Shown here: positions 1 through 5,551 of the stretch, in pieces
Layout: every line of letters starts with the position of its first letter
How positions within the stretch are numbered: the first letter of the stretch is position 1
DNA from: Candidatus Gorgonimonas leptogorgiae
GTDB taxonomy: Bacteria; Pseudomonadota; Gammaproteobacteria; Pseudomonadales; Endozoicomonadaceae
NCBI GenBank assembly: GCA_929200515.1
Contig: CAKNAD010000160.1
Location: 1-6,671 of the forward strand
Length of the DNA: 6,671 nt
Direction: 5' to 3'
Position numbers and translations under genes: made by a program
The notes under the pieces: model-generated
Seen by the model: only the letters and a program-made list of their open reading frames with translations
Database searches by the model: none
What the model was told of the DNA's origin: nothing

Positions 1-48
1 CAAAAAGATTTTTTAAAACCATACTATAAAGGTTTTGTCAATGCGTAA
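1..48 (+). CDS. Possible 3' end of an upstream gene (partial)
   Basis: Frame 1 is open from the first base to a TAA at 46-48 and would give the last 15 residues of a protein, QKDFLKPYYKGFVNA. The other two plus frames meet stops within 30 bases. Fifteen open codons in AT-rich DNA can occur by chance, and the fragment is too short to assign a family, so this is a weak call. About 190 non-coding bases separate it from the next gene. Confidence 0.3.
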   Translation, partial: QKDFLKPYYKGFVNA

Positions 49-157
49 GTCCTATTAGAAAGTAAAAATTTTTATAGCCACTTTTTTAAAGCTTGACTAT
101 AATAAGCACATAAACAAACATATATTTAATAGTTACTAATAATTTGTAAAATTTATT

Positions 158-186
158 TTGTTTTTTAGTTGTATTAACTATATTCT
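158..186 (+). promoter_or_regulatory. Candidate sigma70 promoter for yhcB
   Basis: TTGTTT at 158-163 and TATTCT at 181-186 are separated by 17 bases and lie about 55 bases before the yhcB start. Each box matches the consensus only in part (3/6 and 4/6). A perfect TATAAT also occurs further upstream at 98-103 but has no good -35 partner. In DNA this AT-rich such matches are common, so this is a suggestion only. Confidence 0.25.
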
Positions 187-241
187 AAATTTGGTATCCT
201 AAACTAGTGAACTTATACATATTAATTAAACGGGGTGTAAC

Positions 242-688
242 ATGGATTTTTTAAATTTGATAGATATCAAATACATACTGTGTTTTTTTCTTGGAGCTAT
301 GACAGGGGGGTTATTTTATAAATTGTCTTTTGGCTCTAAAACACGTAATAAAATACTTCAAGATAAACTAGATGAGACTAAACAGCAATTGCAAGATTAC
401 AAAAAAACTATTAATGATCATATGACAACATCTGCTCAATTATTTAAAAATTTATCGCTATCTAATCAAGCAATTAGGCAGCATTTTATGCACGTATTTC
501 AAGATTTATGTGATGATGAAAATGTATATTACAAATTAGCTGATTCACTACAAAAAAAGATCATAGATAAAGAATATAGTGCTGATATTCCTGTTGAAAA
601 TTCATATGAACAACCTAAAGATTACGTGCCTAAAAAAACTGATGCAGAAAGTGTTTTATCTGAAGGTTTTGGTCTAAAAAAAGATTAA
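242..688 (+). CDS. yhcB: YhcB/ZapG family (DUF1043) inner-membrane division protein
   Basis: This 148-aa protein has the YhcB plan: a short N-terminus, one membrane helix at about residues 8-28, a charged coiled coil at about 34-62, then the family signature (LQDYKKTINDHMTTSAQLF, residues 50-68) and a disordered tail with PKDY and a final SEGFGLKKD. The tail recalls the PRDYSEG and basic end of the E. coli protein. YhcB/ZapG is a gammaproteobacterial inner-membrane protein that links cell division with envelope growth; its partners in this organism are unknown. The ATG at 242 is preceded by a GGGGTG ribosome site at 232-237. Length is close to the usual ~130-150 aa. It is followed after 108 bases by the DUF4389 gene on the same strand. 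The family call is firm; the exact role is by homology. Confidence 0.9.
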   Translation: MDFLNLIDIKYILCFFLGAMTGGLFYKLSFGSKTRNKILQDKLDETKQQLQDYKKTINDHMTTSAQLFKNLSLSNQAIRQHFMHVFQDLCDDENVYYKLADSLQKKIIDKEYSADIPVENSYEQPKDYVPKKTDAESVLSEGFGLKKD

Positions 689-780
689 TTTAGAGCAAAA
701 CTGATCTTTATACAAAAGGTTTATATAAATAAGTTATTATGTTACGATACATACTGTTGCAAAAGTTATTTTATTTCATT

Positions 781-785
781 GGAGG
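781..785 (+). promoter_or_regulatory. Ribosome binding site that decides the DUF4389 start
   Basis: GGAGG lies 11 bases before ATG 797. A longer reading from TTG at 779 would overlap the ribosome site itself, so 797 is the better start. Confidence 0.75.
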
Positions 786-796
786 ATCATTTTAAT

Positions 797-1099
797 ATGA
801 GTGATTTGTATACAAATAATCGATGGTATAGTCTATTTGTAAAAATATGTAAACTTATGATGTTTGCTTTAGCTGGATACTTTACTATTTGGCTTATAAT
901 TGCTATAACTATTATACAGGAAATTTACTCATTTATTAATAAATCTCCGATAAGTAAGCTTACTAGTTTTACACCAGGACTAAACTCATATTTGTATCAA
1001 ATAGCCAAATATTTAACAGGAGATACAGCCAAAGAACCCTTTCCTTTCTCAGATTGGCCGTCTGATGAAACCACTGACATGTATGAAGATAAACAATAG
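797..1099 (+). CDS. DUF4389 family small membrane protein
   Basis: Starting at ATG 797 the product has 100 residues. A hydrophobic helix spans about residues 18-42, followed by a short loop and a second, more amphipathic stretch at about 62-75 (LNSYLYQIAKYLTG). The strongest signature is KEPFPFSDWP at 79-88, which matches the conserved C-terminal motif I know from DUF4389 proteins, followed by an acidic tail. DUF4389 proteins are short inner-membrane proteins of proteobacteria with no established function. The gene follows yhcB on the same strand after 108 bases, with no convincing terminator between them, so co-transcription is possible but not shown. Downstream there is about 385 bases of non-coding DNA with repeats. 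Confidence 0.85.
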   Translation: MSDLYTNNRWYSLFVKICKLMMFALAGYFTIWLIIAITIIQEIYSFINKSPISKLTSFTPGLNSYLYQIAKYLTGDTAKEPFPFSDWPSDETTDMYEDKQ

Positions 1100-1178
1100 T
1101 TTGTAAATAGATGTGCTATTATTCATAAATAAAAAAGTTTAATCTTAGGTAAAATACGGGTTGGATACCTGCCACAAC

Positions 1179-1235
1179 TATAAACAGGGTAAATTAAAAT
1201 GCTAGATTTCAGAGCTAAAGAAAAGATTTAATCAT
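1179..1235 (-). repeat. Dispersed repeat, copy E (degenerate)
   Basis: This stretch aligns with 5162-5219 on the same plus-strand reading. Shared blocks include TATA-AC, GGTA-AT-AAAAT-CTAG, TTTCAG-GCTAA and AAAA-GATTTAATC. By eye roughly 80% of the first 40 positions agree. It belongs to the same family as copies A-D but is in the orientation opposite to copy A, which begins 25 bases later. No ORF crosses it. Apart from copies E and A and a weak promoter candidate, I see nothing in 1100-1485. Confidence 0.55.
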
Positions 1236-1260
1236 TAGTTGGTATTTCGTAATTTAGTTG

Positions 1261-1345
1261 ACACTGAATTAACCAAATACTGCCTTGACTAAAATTTATA
1301 GTAACTCGATAAAAATCTGCATTTTTTAGTTGCAATGTGTATAAA
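1261..1345 (+). repeat. Dispersed repeat, copy A (degenerate)
   Basis: It matches 1926-2012 in the same orientation. Ordered shared blocks are ACACT-AATT, GCCTTG (1282 here, 1948 there), CTGCAT (1317, 1985) and GTGTATA (1337, 2004). Spacings between blocks agree within two bases. The sequence between the blocks has drifted, so this is an old or structurally constrained copy. Confidence 0.5.
1285..1313 (+). promoter_or_regulatory. Candidate promoter inside repeat copy A
   Basis: TTGACT at 1285-1290 and GATAAA at 1308-1313 are 17 bases apart and point towards the small gene at 1486. This would give an untranslated leader of roughly 165 bases. It is a weak match in AT-rich DNA. Confidence 0.22.
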
Positions 1346-1485
1346 GGCGTTTAAAATGAAGTAAGGGATATTAAAAAATAATTAATTTCTTGCAGTCTTT
1401 AACCTTGAAAGAAATCTTTTTATAAGTTTGGAAATTATTCTTTAAGATAGTAGATATACATTTGTTAACCTTTTTTGAGGACACT

Positions 1486-1725
1486 ATGATGACAAGAAAA
1501 AAACTTAGCAACATTTCATCAGGCTTTGATGGTGTTGATGTCGGTTTTTTAGGTAGTCGTGATGAACCAGCAGAGGAGCGTACAGTGGAGTCTCGTGATA
1601 AACTAAGAACAAGCCTACAAAAACAGATAGATAGCTTTATAAAAAAGGGTGGCAAAATAACCGAGGTATCTAATATTTATTCTAATAAAAAACAGCAAAA
1701 TGACAATAATTCGGCAAGTGCATAA
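1486..1725 (+). CDS. Small protein with SutA-like C-terminal motif
   Basis: The product is 79 aa, soluble, with no membrane helix or signal peptide. Residues 1-35 are low in order (Gly, Asp, Ser), and residues 37-66 form the recognisable part: RDKLRTSLQKQIDSFIKKGGKITEV, a basic amphipathic helix followed by a GGKI turn and an Asn. The pattern (helix, F-x-x-x-GGK-I/V, N) resembles the C-terminus of Pseudomonas SutA, a small RNA-polymerase-associated transcription regulator, and of related short gammaproteobacterial proteins. The N-terminal acidic region of SutA is much reduced here, so function may differ. GAGG at 1477-1480 lies 5 bases from ATG 1486 and 8 from ATG 1489; either could be the true start. 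A reading from TTG 1462 would run through the ribosome site and is less likely. It stands alone between two repeat-filled spacers. Confidence 0.65.
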   Translation: MMTRKKLSNISSGFDGVDVGFLGSRDEPAEERTVESRDKLRTSLQKQIDSFIKKGGKITEVSNIYSNKKQQNDNNSASA

Positions 1726-1740
1726 AAGCTGAGTAATTAT

Positions 1741-2012
1741 ATATTCGTGGCAGTTAGAAATGCGAGTTTTCAGCAGGTGATTATAAGTTTTTAGCCAAGG
1801 CAGTGTTTAGTAGGTTTAGTGTCTACTAAATCAAGAAATACTAACATAGGATAAAAGCTTATAAGCCTTGCTCTATGGGAGAGTCTTTGTAACTTTTAAC
1901 TGTGTTATTGCTTTTTAATTTAGAAACACTAAATTTACAAAGTGGTCGCCTTGTTTAATGAGCCAAAAATGACTTGCTGAAAACCTGCATCTTCAAGTAG
2001 AAGGTGTATAGA
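1741..2012 (+). repeat. Composite non-coding repeat, plus copy (contains copy B)
   Basis: This non-coding stretch pairs with the reverse complement of 5162-5428 in the same order. Its best part is 1820-1861, which agrees with the complement of 5310-5351 at 38 of 42 positions without gaps. The match continues through a degenerate hairpin (CTCT-ATGGG-AGAG, 1871-1883) and an AAACACT block (near 1925), and ends in unit B (1926-2012) with the ordered blocks GCCTTG, CTGCAT, ATCTTCA and GTGTATA. In addition, 1763-1796 and 1961-1990 are imperfect inverted repeats of each other (GTTTTCAGCA and TGCTGAAAAC with flanking matches). No ORF of any size spans it. It looks like a decayed small mobile or structured-RNA repeat; no transposase is linked. 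Confidence 0.6.
1806..1830 (+). other. Stem-loop with two exclusive pairings
   Basis: TTTAGTAG (1806-1813) and CTACTAAA (1823-1830) form a perfect 8-bp stem with a 9-base loop. The same 3' arm can instead pair with TTTAGT at 1815-1820 to give a 6-bp stem with a 4-base loop. It sits at the left side of the best conserved block of the composite repeat. The second copy near 5340 has lost the 5' arm. Confidence 0.4.
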
Positions 2013-2032
2013 TCCTAGTATGCTGTATCATC

Positions 2033-2077
2033 TTAGTGAACTACACCGCCCTAAAGGGCGAGTCTTTACGGCACTAA
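2033..2077 (+). repeat. GC-rich stem-loop repeat, copy 1
   Basis: The core CGCCC-TAAA-GGGCG (2047-2060) is a perfect 5-bp stem with a TAAA loop, standing out in AT-rich DNA. An outer stem TTAGTG (2033-2038) with CACTAA (2072-2077) encloses it. The left flank TGAACTACA and the core are nearly identical to copies 2 and 3. It begins about 20 bases after the end of the composite repeat, in the same orientation, and shares GAGTCTTT with the degenerate hairpin of that repeat at 1881-1888. The core resembles terminal hairpins seen in IS200/IS605 and TnpB elements, but no such gene is present. There is no T-run, so it is not a classic terminator. Confidence 0.6.
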
Positions 2078-2302
2078 TAGGTAAAAAGCGATATTATCGT
2101 ATTGGCTTTTAAATACTAAAATAGTCTTATAATCAATATAAGCGTAACCATATACAATAAAAGCAAAATAAGTAGCAATGGTAACTACAGCTCCTCTAGC
2201 TACTACTCTAGTTCCTACGGCTAAAATTCCTTTTGTAATATTTGAAAATCTGATTAAAGAATAAAATTCATCATTTAAATTATCCTTGATCATTAGTTTC
2301 AT
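2066..2302 (-). CDS. Doubtful small membrane ORF, possibly a truncated gene
   Basis: The 78-residue translation is MKLMIKDNLNDEFYSL near the start, then a Gly/Ala/Val-rich segment with one likely membrane helix (about residues 38-56, GAVVTIATYFAFIVYGYAY) and a polar end. I do not recognise it. The ATG at 2302 has no clear ribosome site. The stop codon and last residues lie within the stem-loop repeat at 2033-2077, so the repeat may have cut a longer gene, or the ORF may be accidental. The Ala/Gly/Arg-containing middle (TRVVARGAVVTIATY) looks more coding than random AT-rich sequence. Upstream (2303-2478) is shared with the divergent hydrolase gene and contains no confident promoter. Confidence 0.3.
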   Translation of the reverse strand: MKLMIKDNLNDEFYSLIRFSNITKGILAVGTRVVARGAVVTIATYFAFIVYGYAYIDYKTILVFKSQYDNIAFYLLVP

Positions 2303-2478
2303 ATAAGAAAACAGAATAGTTTTTCTATTGTTAGCAATGCTGTATGCAGACCACTTTACAAAATCACAAAAATTTACTAATAATAATAAAATAATCGAAC
2401 TATTTTATCTATATTATCTCTATTAATATAGGACAATAATTAATAAAAACTATTCATAATGAAAAAGGAGTAATTTTA

Positions 2479-3615
2479 ATGCAAACAAGTACATCTCTCG
2501 TAAATACTAATATTCAACTACCCACTGTTACCAATGAACAAGGGCAAGCTAACTTAGCAACTGTAAGCCTTATAAAAAATAATTGGTATTCAAGATATTG
2601 CTCTTTAGTAAGTAAAGTTAAATCTACATTTAATTGGTTACGAGAATATAATTTTGGCATTTCTAAATTATTAGCGTATCGTTTAATAAGCGCTCAAATA
2701 ACAAGTATTCCTTGGTTTGGTATTCATTCACCTGAGGTAGGACGTAAAATTATAGATCAACTTTGCAATTCGACAGATCAAAATAACTATCACTTTGAAA
2801 AAATTACAGTTCCTAATATAGAAGGTAATGAGTATTTAACAGCAGTAATTTGTTATCCACCAAACTGGGATAAAACCAATAATTCAGAATGTATTGTTTA
2901 TAATAATCAAAATGGTACTACCATTTCTCAACATATCACAGAGAATAAACTTGTTACTAGTGCAGATGGTGATAGTATTGGTACTCCTAGAGATACACCT
3001 GGAAACTACCAAGCATATAAAAAATGTCCTATTATTCTTTATGATTACAAAGGCACAGGAATTAATCAAGATACTGGCATTTCACGGATGTTACCCACAG
3101 CTGATGCTAAAACTATAGCTAACAATGCAGAAGATGTTATAAGGTATGCATTGAGCAAGTTTAAAAAAGTACATATTTTAGGTAGCTCAATGGGTGGATA
3201 CGCTGCTAATAAAGGTGTTGCACAACATTTAGAAAATATAAACGACAGATATACAGCTAATCAAGTTGCCAAGCAAATACATATTATAAACCACGATTCA
3301 TTTTCAGGAACTTCAGAAACACTTATACCAACTTTTCCAAATTTCGCTAAAAGTCTTGGTTGCTTTTTAGGGGCTCATGCTGATTCTATATCACCAATGT
3401 TACAACTTATGAAGTACCCTCTAACAATTGATATTCTTTCTCATAGAGATGATAAAATTATACCCCGAGGCGCAAGAATGATTGATGCTTTCGATAAAAT
3501 ACAAGCTGTAACTGAATCAGATATACCTACAACAGAATACGCTAAAGTAAATGTTTTTGAAAGCCCAAATGGTCCTCATTCTTGTCTTTCACAAGATCAG
3601 CTAAAACAATTATAG
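2479..3615 (+). CDS. Alpha/beta hydrolase (serine esterase/lipase-like), possible effector
   Basis: The 378-aa product has the alpha/beta-hydrolase layout. The nucleophile elbow is LGSSMGGY, G235-x-S237-x-G239, following a predicted strand (KKVHIL). An upstream YNNQNGT (141-147) is in the place of the oxyanion-hole HG motif, and ILYDYKGTG (186-194) is the next strand-loop. The acid is probably D324 or D325 in SHRDDKIIP, and the base H367 in NGPHSC. All three catalytic positions are therefore present. Residues 1-60 are a polar extension with no signal peptide. Related families I would compare are the chlamydial DUF818 hydrolases and the Legionella SidB/Sdb lipase-like effectors; substrate cannot be read from sequence. 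AGGAG at 2466-2470 lies 8 bases from ATG 2479. It is a single-gene unit followed by stem-loop copy 2 and a terminator, and convergent with the next gene. The fold is confident; an effector role is inference. Confidence 0.85.
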   Translation: MQTSTSLVNTNIQLPTVTNEQGQANLATVSLIKNNWYSRYCSLVSKVKSTFNWLREYNFGISKLLAYRLISAQITSIPWFGIHSPEVGRKIIDQLCNSTDQNNYHFEKITVPNIEGNEYLTAVICYPPNWDKTNNSECIVYNNQNGTTISQHITENKLVTSADGDSIGTPRDTPGNYQAYKKCPIILYDYKGTGINQDTGISRMLPTADAKTIANNAEDVIRYALSKFKKVHILGSSMGGYAANKGVAQHLENINDRYTANQVAKQIHIINHDSFSGTSETLIPTFPNFAKSLGCFLGAHADSISPMLQLMKYPLTIDILSHRDDKIIPRGARMIDAFDKIQAVTESDIPTTEYAKVNVFESPNGPHSCLSQDQLKQL

Positions 3616-3622
3616 ATAACTA

Positions 3623-3658
3623 TGTAAACTACACCGCCCTAAAGGGCGATGGTTTACA
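3623..3658 (+). repeat. GC-rich stem-loop repeat, copy 2
   Basis: It starts 8 bases after the hydrolase stop codon. The core CGCCC-TAAA-GGGCG occupies 3635-3648, and a perfect 7-bp outer stem TGTAAAC (3623-3629) with GTTTACA (3652-3658) encloses it. A 23-base stretch spanning the core (3627-3649) is identical to copy 1 (2039-2061), yet the outer pairing partners differ from those in copy 1. It may protect or process the hydrolase mRNA end, or be a small mobile repeat. Confidence 0.65.
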
Positions 3659-3689
3659 GTGCGGAAGCTAAATAAATATTGTTAATTTT

Positions 3690-3724
3690 AGCTATATTTA
3701 CGACAATATAGCTTTTATTTTATT
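3690..3724 (+). terminator. Intrinsic terminator of the hydrolase gene
   Basis: AGCTATAT (3690-3697) and ATATAGCT (3706-3713) form a perfect 8-bp stem with an 8-base loop, followed on the plus strand by TTTATTTTATTATTT. The stem is AT-rich and thus weak. It overlaps the stop codon of the convergent minus gene, but the T-rich tail is only on the plus side, so it best serves the hydrolase. Confidence 0.5.
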
Positions 3725-5032
3725 ATTTGCGCATCTGTTAATAAATTTATTTTCGAAGTCGTATTTTTTGATATTAATGTATTTTAATGCATTTTTTGCT
3801 TGTTTTATATCTTGCTGTTTGTAATTTATTTTATACATATCAAAGTCTTTTTTTTCACATATATTATTTTCTAAAGCATTGTATTTAGAAACACCAAAAT
3901 AATCTTCACCAATAAATTTACATTTATAATAGTTATATAATTTAGAATGCTTGGCTTCTTCTTGCAACTCTTGAATAAATAATATGTCTTGTTTATCAAA
4001 GCAATAATAGGGTAACTCTTGTTTTATGGAAATATAATTTATCAATGAATTATTGCCAGACATTATTCCATAATTAGATAACTTAATAAAACAATTAAAA
4101 ATATTCTCTGGTAATATTTTATTAGTAAAAAAAATATTCACTATTGCTGTTGATTCGGACGATGTTTTACTTGATACAATTAACTTAAGGTTATCACCAT
4201 AATAATAAAAATTTATTTTTTTAGCTTCAATATAATAGATTGATTGGCTATTAGTACATTCTGCTACAATAGTTTGTAGCTCGTAACTAGTTATTTTATA
4301 TTCGCAAAAAAATATATAGTTAAGCCTATTAGCTAAACTTATTGGGAGGCTACTTTGGAATTCTATCAATGAATTATGCAAAAATATTAAAATAGGGGTT
4401 ATGTAATTTTCTAAATTTAAGTAACCAATAAGAAAATGATCCTTTGTACAAATATCTAAATTAAGACTATCACATAACAACTTAATAAATAAGTTATTAT
4501 TATTATTTAATGATTGAATTTCTGTAGAAGATAAAGGAATATATCCGAGTTGGTTTTTATATAACCCTAAAGTGTTATATGATACTTGTTTTTTTATTAA
4601 CTTTATAAATAAACGAACATCAAAAATTTGTTGATTAGCTGTATCAGAAAAAACAAATATTTTATTTTTTTTTAAATTATGTTGGTCATATATGATTTTT
4701 AAAAAATTGACAACTTCTATTATTTGATCAGTTTTTATAGGAGTAACAACAACTATAGTATTTTTATTATTACGTACATTGTCATATGAATTTCTATTTT
4801 TTCTATCCCTTATAAAATAATCATTTAAATTTTTTTGCTGATTATTAGACATTTTTAACAATAATGGGTACATGACAGTACAATAACCTAGTGTTGTTAG
4901 TAATTTATTAACTTTACGACCTAAATAAATATCTTCATTAACATCATTTATAGTATTTATTACAATGGCACTTTTTTTATAATTATTATATCTATAGTAT
5001 TGAAATAAATTATAGTACGTACAGTTTATCAT
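3698..5032 (-). CDS. AT-rich orphan protein, 444 aa, unknown function
   Basis: I do not recognise this protein. From the ATG at 5032 it has 444 residues, strongly enriched in Asn, Ile, Lys and Tyr, with an NNNNN run near residue 179 and no signal peptide or obvious membrane helix. Predicted strand-helix alternation is seen, for example NTIVVVTPIKTDQIIEVVNF (about 91-110) and KKNKIFVFSDT (about 121-131). The most family-like stretch is YGIMSGNNSLINYISIKQEL (about 321-340) followed by PYYCF, which recalls the G-x-x-S-x-x-E/N-x-x-x-x-x-x-P-x-x-Y signature near the nucleotide-sugar site of GT-B glycosyltransferases. That is only a pattern resemblance. A reading from TTG 5038 adds two residues; the ATG is preferred, although neither has a good ribosome site. 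The gene is visibly more AT-rich than its neighbours, which fits transfer or loose selection. It is convergent with the hydrolase and divergent from the four-repeat gene. Confidence 0.7.
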   Translation of the reverse strand: MINCTYYNLFQYYRYNNYKKSAIVINTINDVNEDIYLGRKVNKLLTTLGYCTVMYPLLLKMSNNQQKNLNDYFIRDRKNRNSYDNVRNNKNTIVVVTPIKTDQIIEVVNFLKIIYDQHNLKKNKIFVFSDTANQQIFDVRLFIKLIKKQVSYNTLGLYKNQLGYIPLSSTEIQSLNNNNNLFIKLLCDSLNLDICTKDHFLIGYLNLENYITPILIFLHNSLIEFQSSLPISLANRLNYIFFCEYKITSYELQTIVAECTNSQSIYYIEAKKINFYYYGDNLKLIVSSKTSSESTAIVNIFFTNKILPENIFNCFIKLSNYGIMSGNNSLINYISIKQELPYYCFDKQDILFIQELQEEAKHSKLYNYYKCKFIGEDYFGVSKYNALENNICEKKDFDMYKINYKQQDIKQAKNALKYINIKKYDFENKFINRCANNKIKAILS

Positions 5033-5161
5033 ATGCAAAATTAAACTTGATTATTATTTTTAATTACCTGACATAAAGATATTCATATTAAAACTTTATG
5101 AAGGGAAAGTGCATCTTTCAGAAACAAATATACAGCTTCTATCTAAAGATTGTCTATATAT

Positions 5162-5428
5162 TATACACGAGGTAGATGAAAATACTAGGTTTCAGGGCTA
5201 AGTAAAATGGTTTAATTCTAGACAAAATACTGCCAGAATGCAAGTGCATTTCAAAGTGTTTTAACGATGAAGTAAATCTTTTTAATAGCCCCCCAGAGGG
5301 CAATGTCTCTAAGCTTTTATCCTGCGTTAGTATTTCTTGATTTAGTCTACACCATACACCTTTTGGCTGAAGATACATTTTTTCAGTGCTTAGTAAAAAG
5401 ATTTAATTCAAGGCAAAATAACGCAGAA
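5162..5428 (-). repeat. Composite non-coding repeat, inverted copy (units D and C)
   Basis: Read on the minus strand, this has unit C (5428-5352), the conserved block and hairpin (5351-5286) and unit D (5240-5162). Units C and D are direct copies of each other 191 bases apart: about 50 of 69 positions agree without gaps when aligned from ATACAC (5354 and 5163) through TTTCAG, GTAAAA, TTTAATTC and CAAAATA. The central block matches 1820-1861 at 38 of 42 positions. The middle hairpin is GCCC (5288-5291) with GGGC (5298-5301). A 74-codon minus reading passes through (5154-5378) but has no ribosome site and no conserved partner in the plus copy, so I treat the stretch as non-coding. Between 5041 and 5161 I see only a small stem GAAAG/CTTTC at about 5105-5119. 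Confidence 0.6.
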
Positions 5429-5429
5429 A

Positions 5430-5458
5430 TTCAATAAAAACAACCGTATAAATATACT
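5430..5458 (+). promoter_or_regulatory. Candidate promoter for the four-repeat protein gene
   Basis: TTCAAT at 5430-5435 and TATACT at 5453-5458 are 17 bases apart, about 90 bases before the start at 5552, directly beside the end of repeat unit C. The -10 box matches 5 of 6 positions and the -35 box 3 of 6. Confidence 0.28.
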
Positions 5459-5551
5459 ATACTTAATTTATGGGATATTAGTATAAAAATCACTTAAACA
5501 GCTGTATAAAAGAATAAATTTCCTTCTATAAATATATAATAGGTGTAAATT

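Noticed and set aside
93..103. TTGACT and TATAAT before yhcB as one promoter
   Set aside because: The two boxes overlap, so they cannot act as a -35/-10 pair.
779..796. TTG start giving a six-residue longer DUF4389 protein
   Set aside because: The extension is made of the ribosome binding site itself; ATG 797 with GGAGG at 781-785 is the sensible start.
1258..1263. Perfect TTGACA -35 box
   Set aside because: No acceptable -10 box lies 16-18 bases downstream.
1371..1655. Minus-strand 94-codon reading
   Set aside because: It lies opposite the SutA-like gene, is rich in Ser/Lys/Phe without any family pattern, and has no ribosome site.
2084..2110. Stem AAAAGC/GCTTTT as a terminator
   Set aside because: The stem is only 6 bp with a 15-base loop and lies within the small minus ORF; no clear T-run beyond the arm.
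2423..2447. TTAATATA and TTAATAAA as PmrA-type boxes before the hydrolase
   Set aside because: The two half-sites are 17 bases apart, not the close tandem spacing expected, and such words are common in this AT-rich DNA.
2884..3118. Short readings on both strands inside the hydrolase gene
   Set aside because: They are shadows of the hydrolase frame, which has a full catalytic triad.
5154..5378. Minus-strand 74-codon reading over the inverted repeat
   Set aside because: It follows the repeat and has no counterpart reading in the plus copy at 1741-2012; treated as non-coding.
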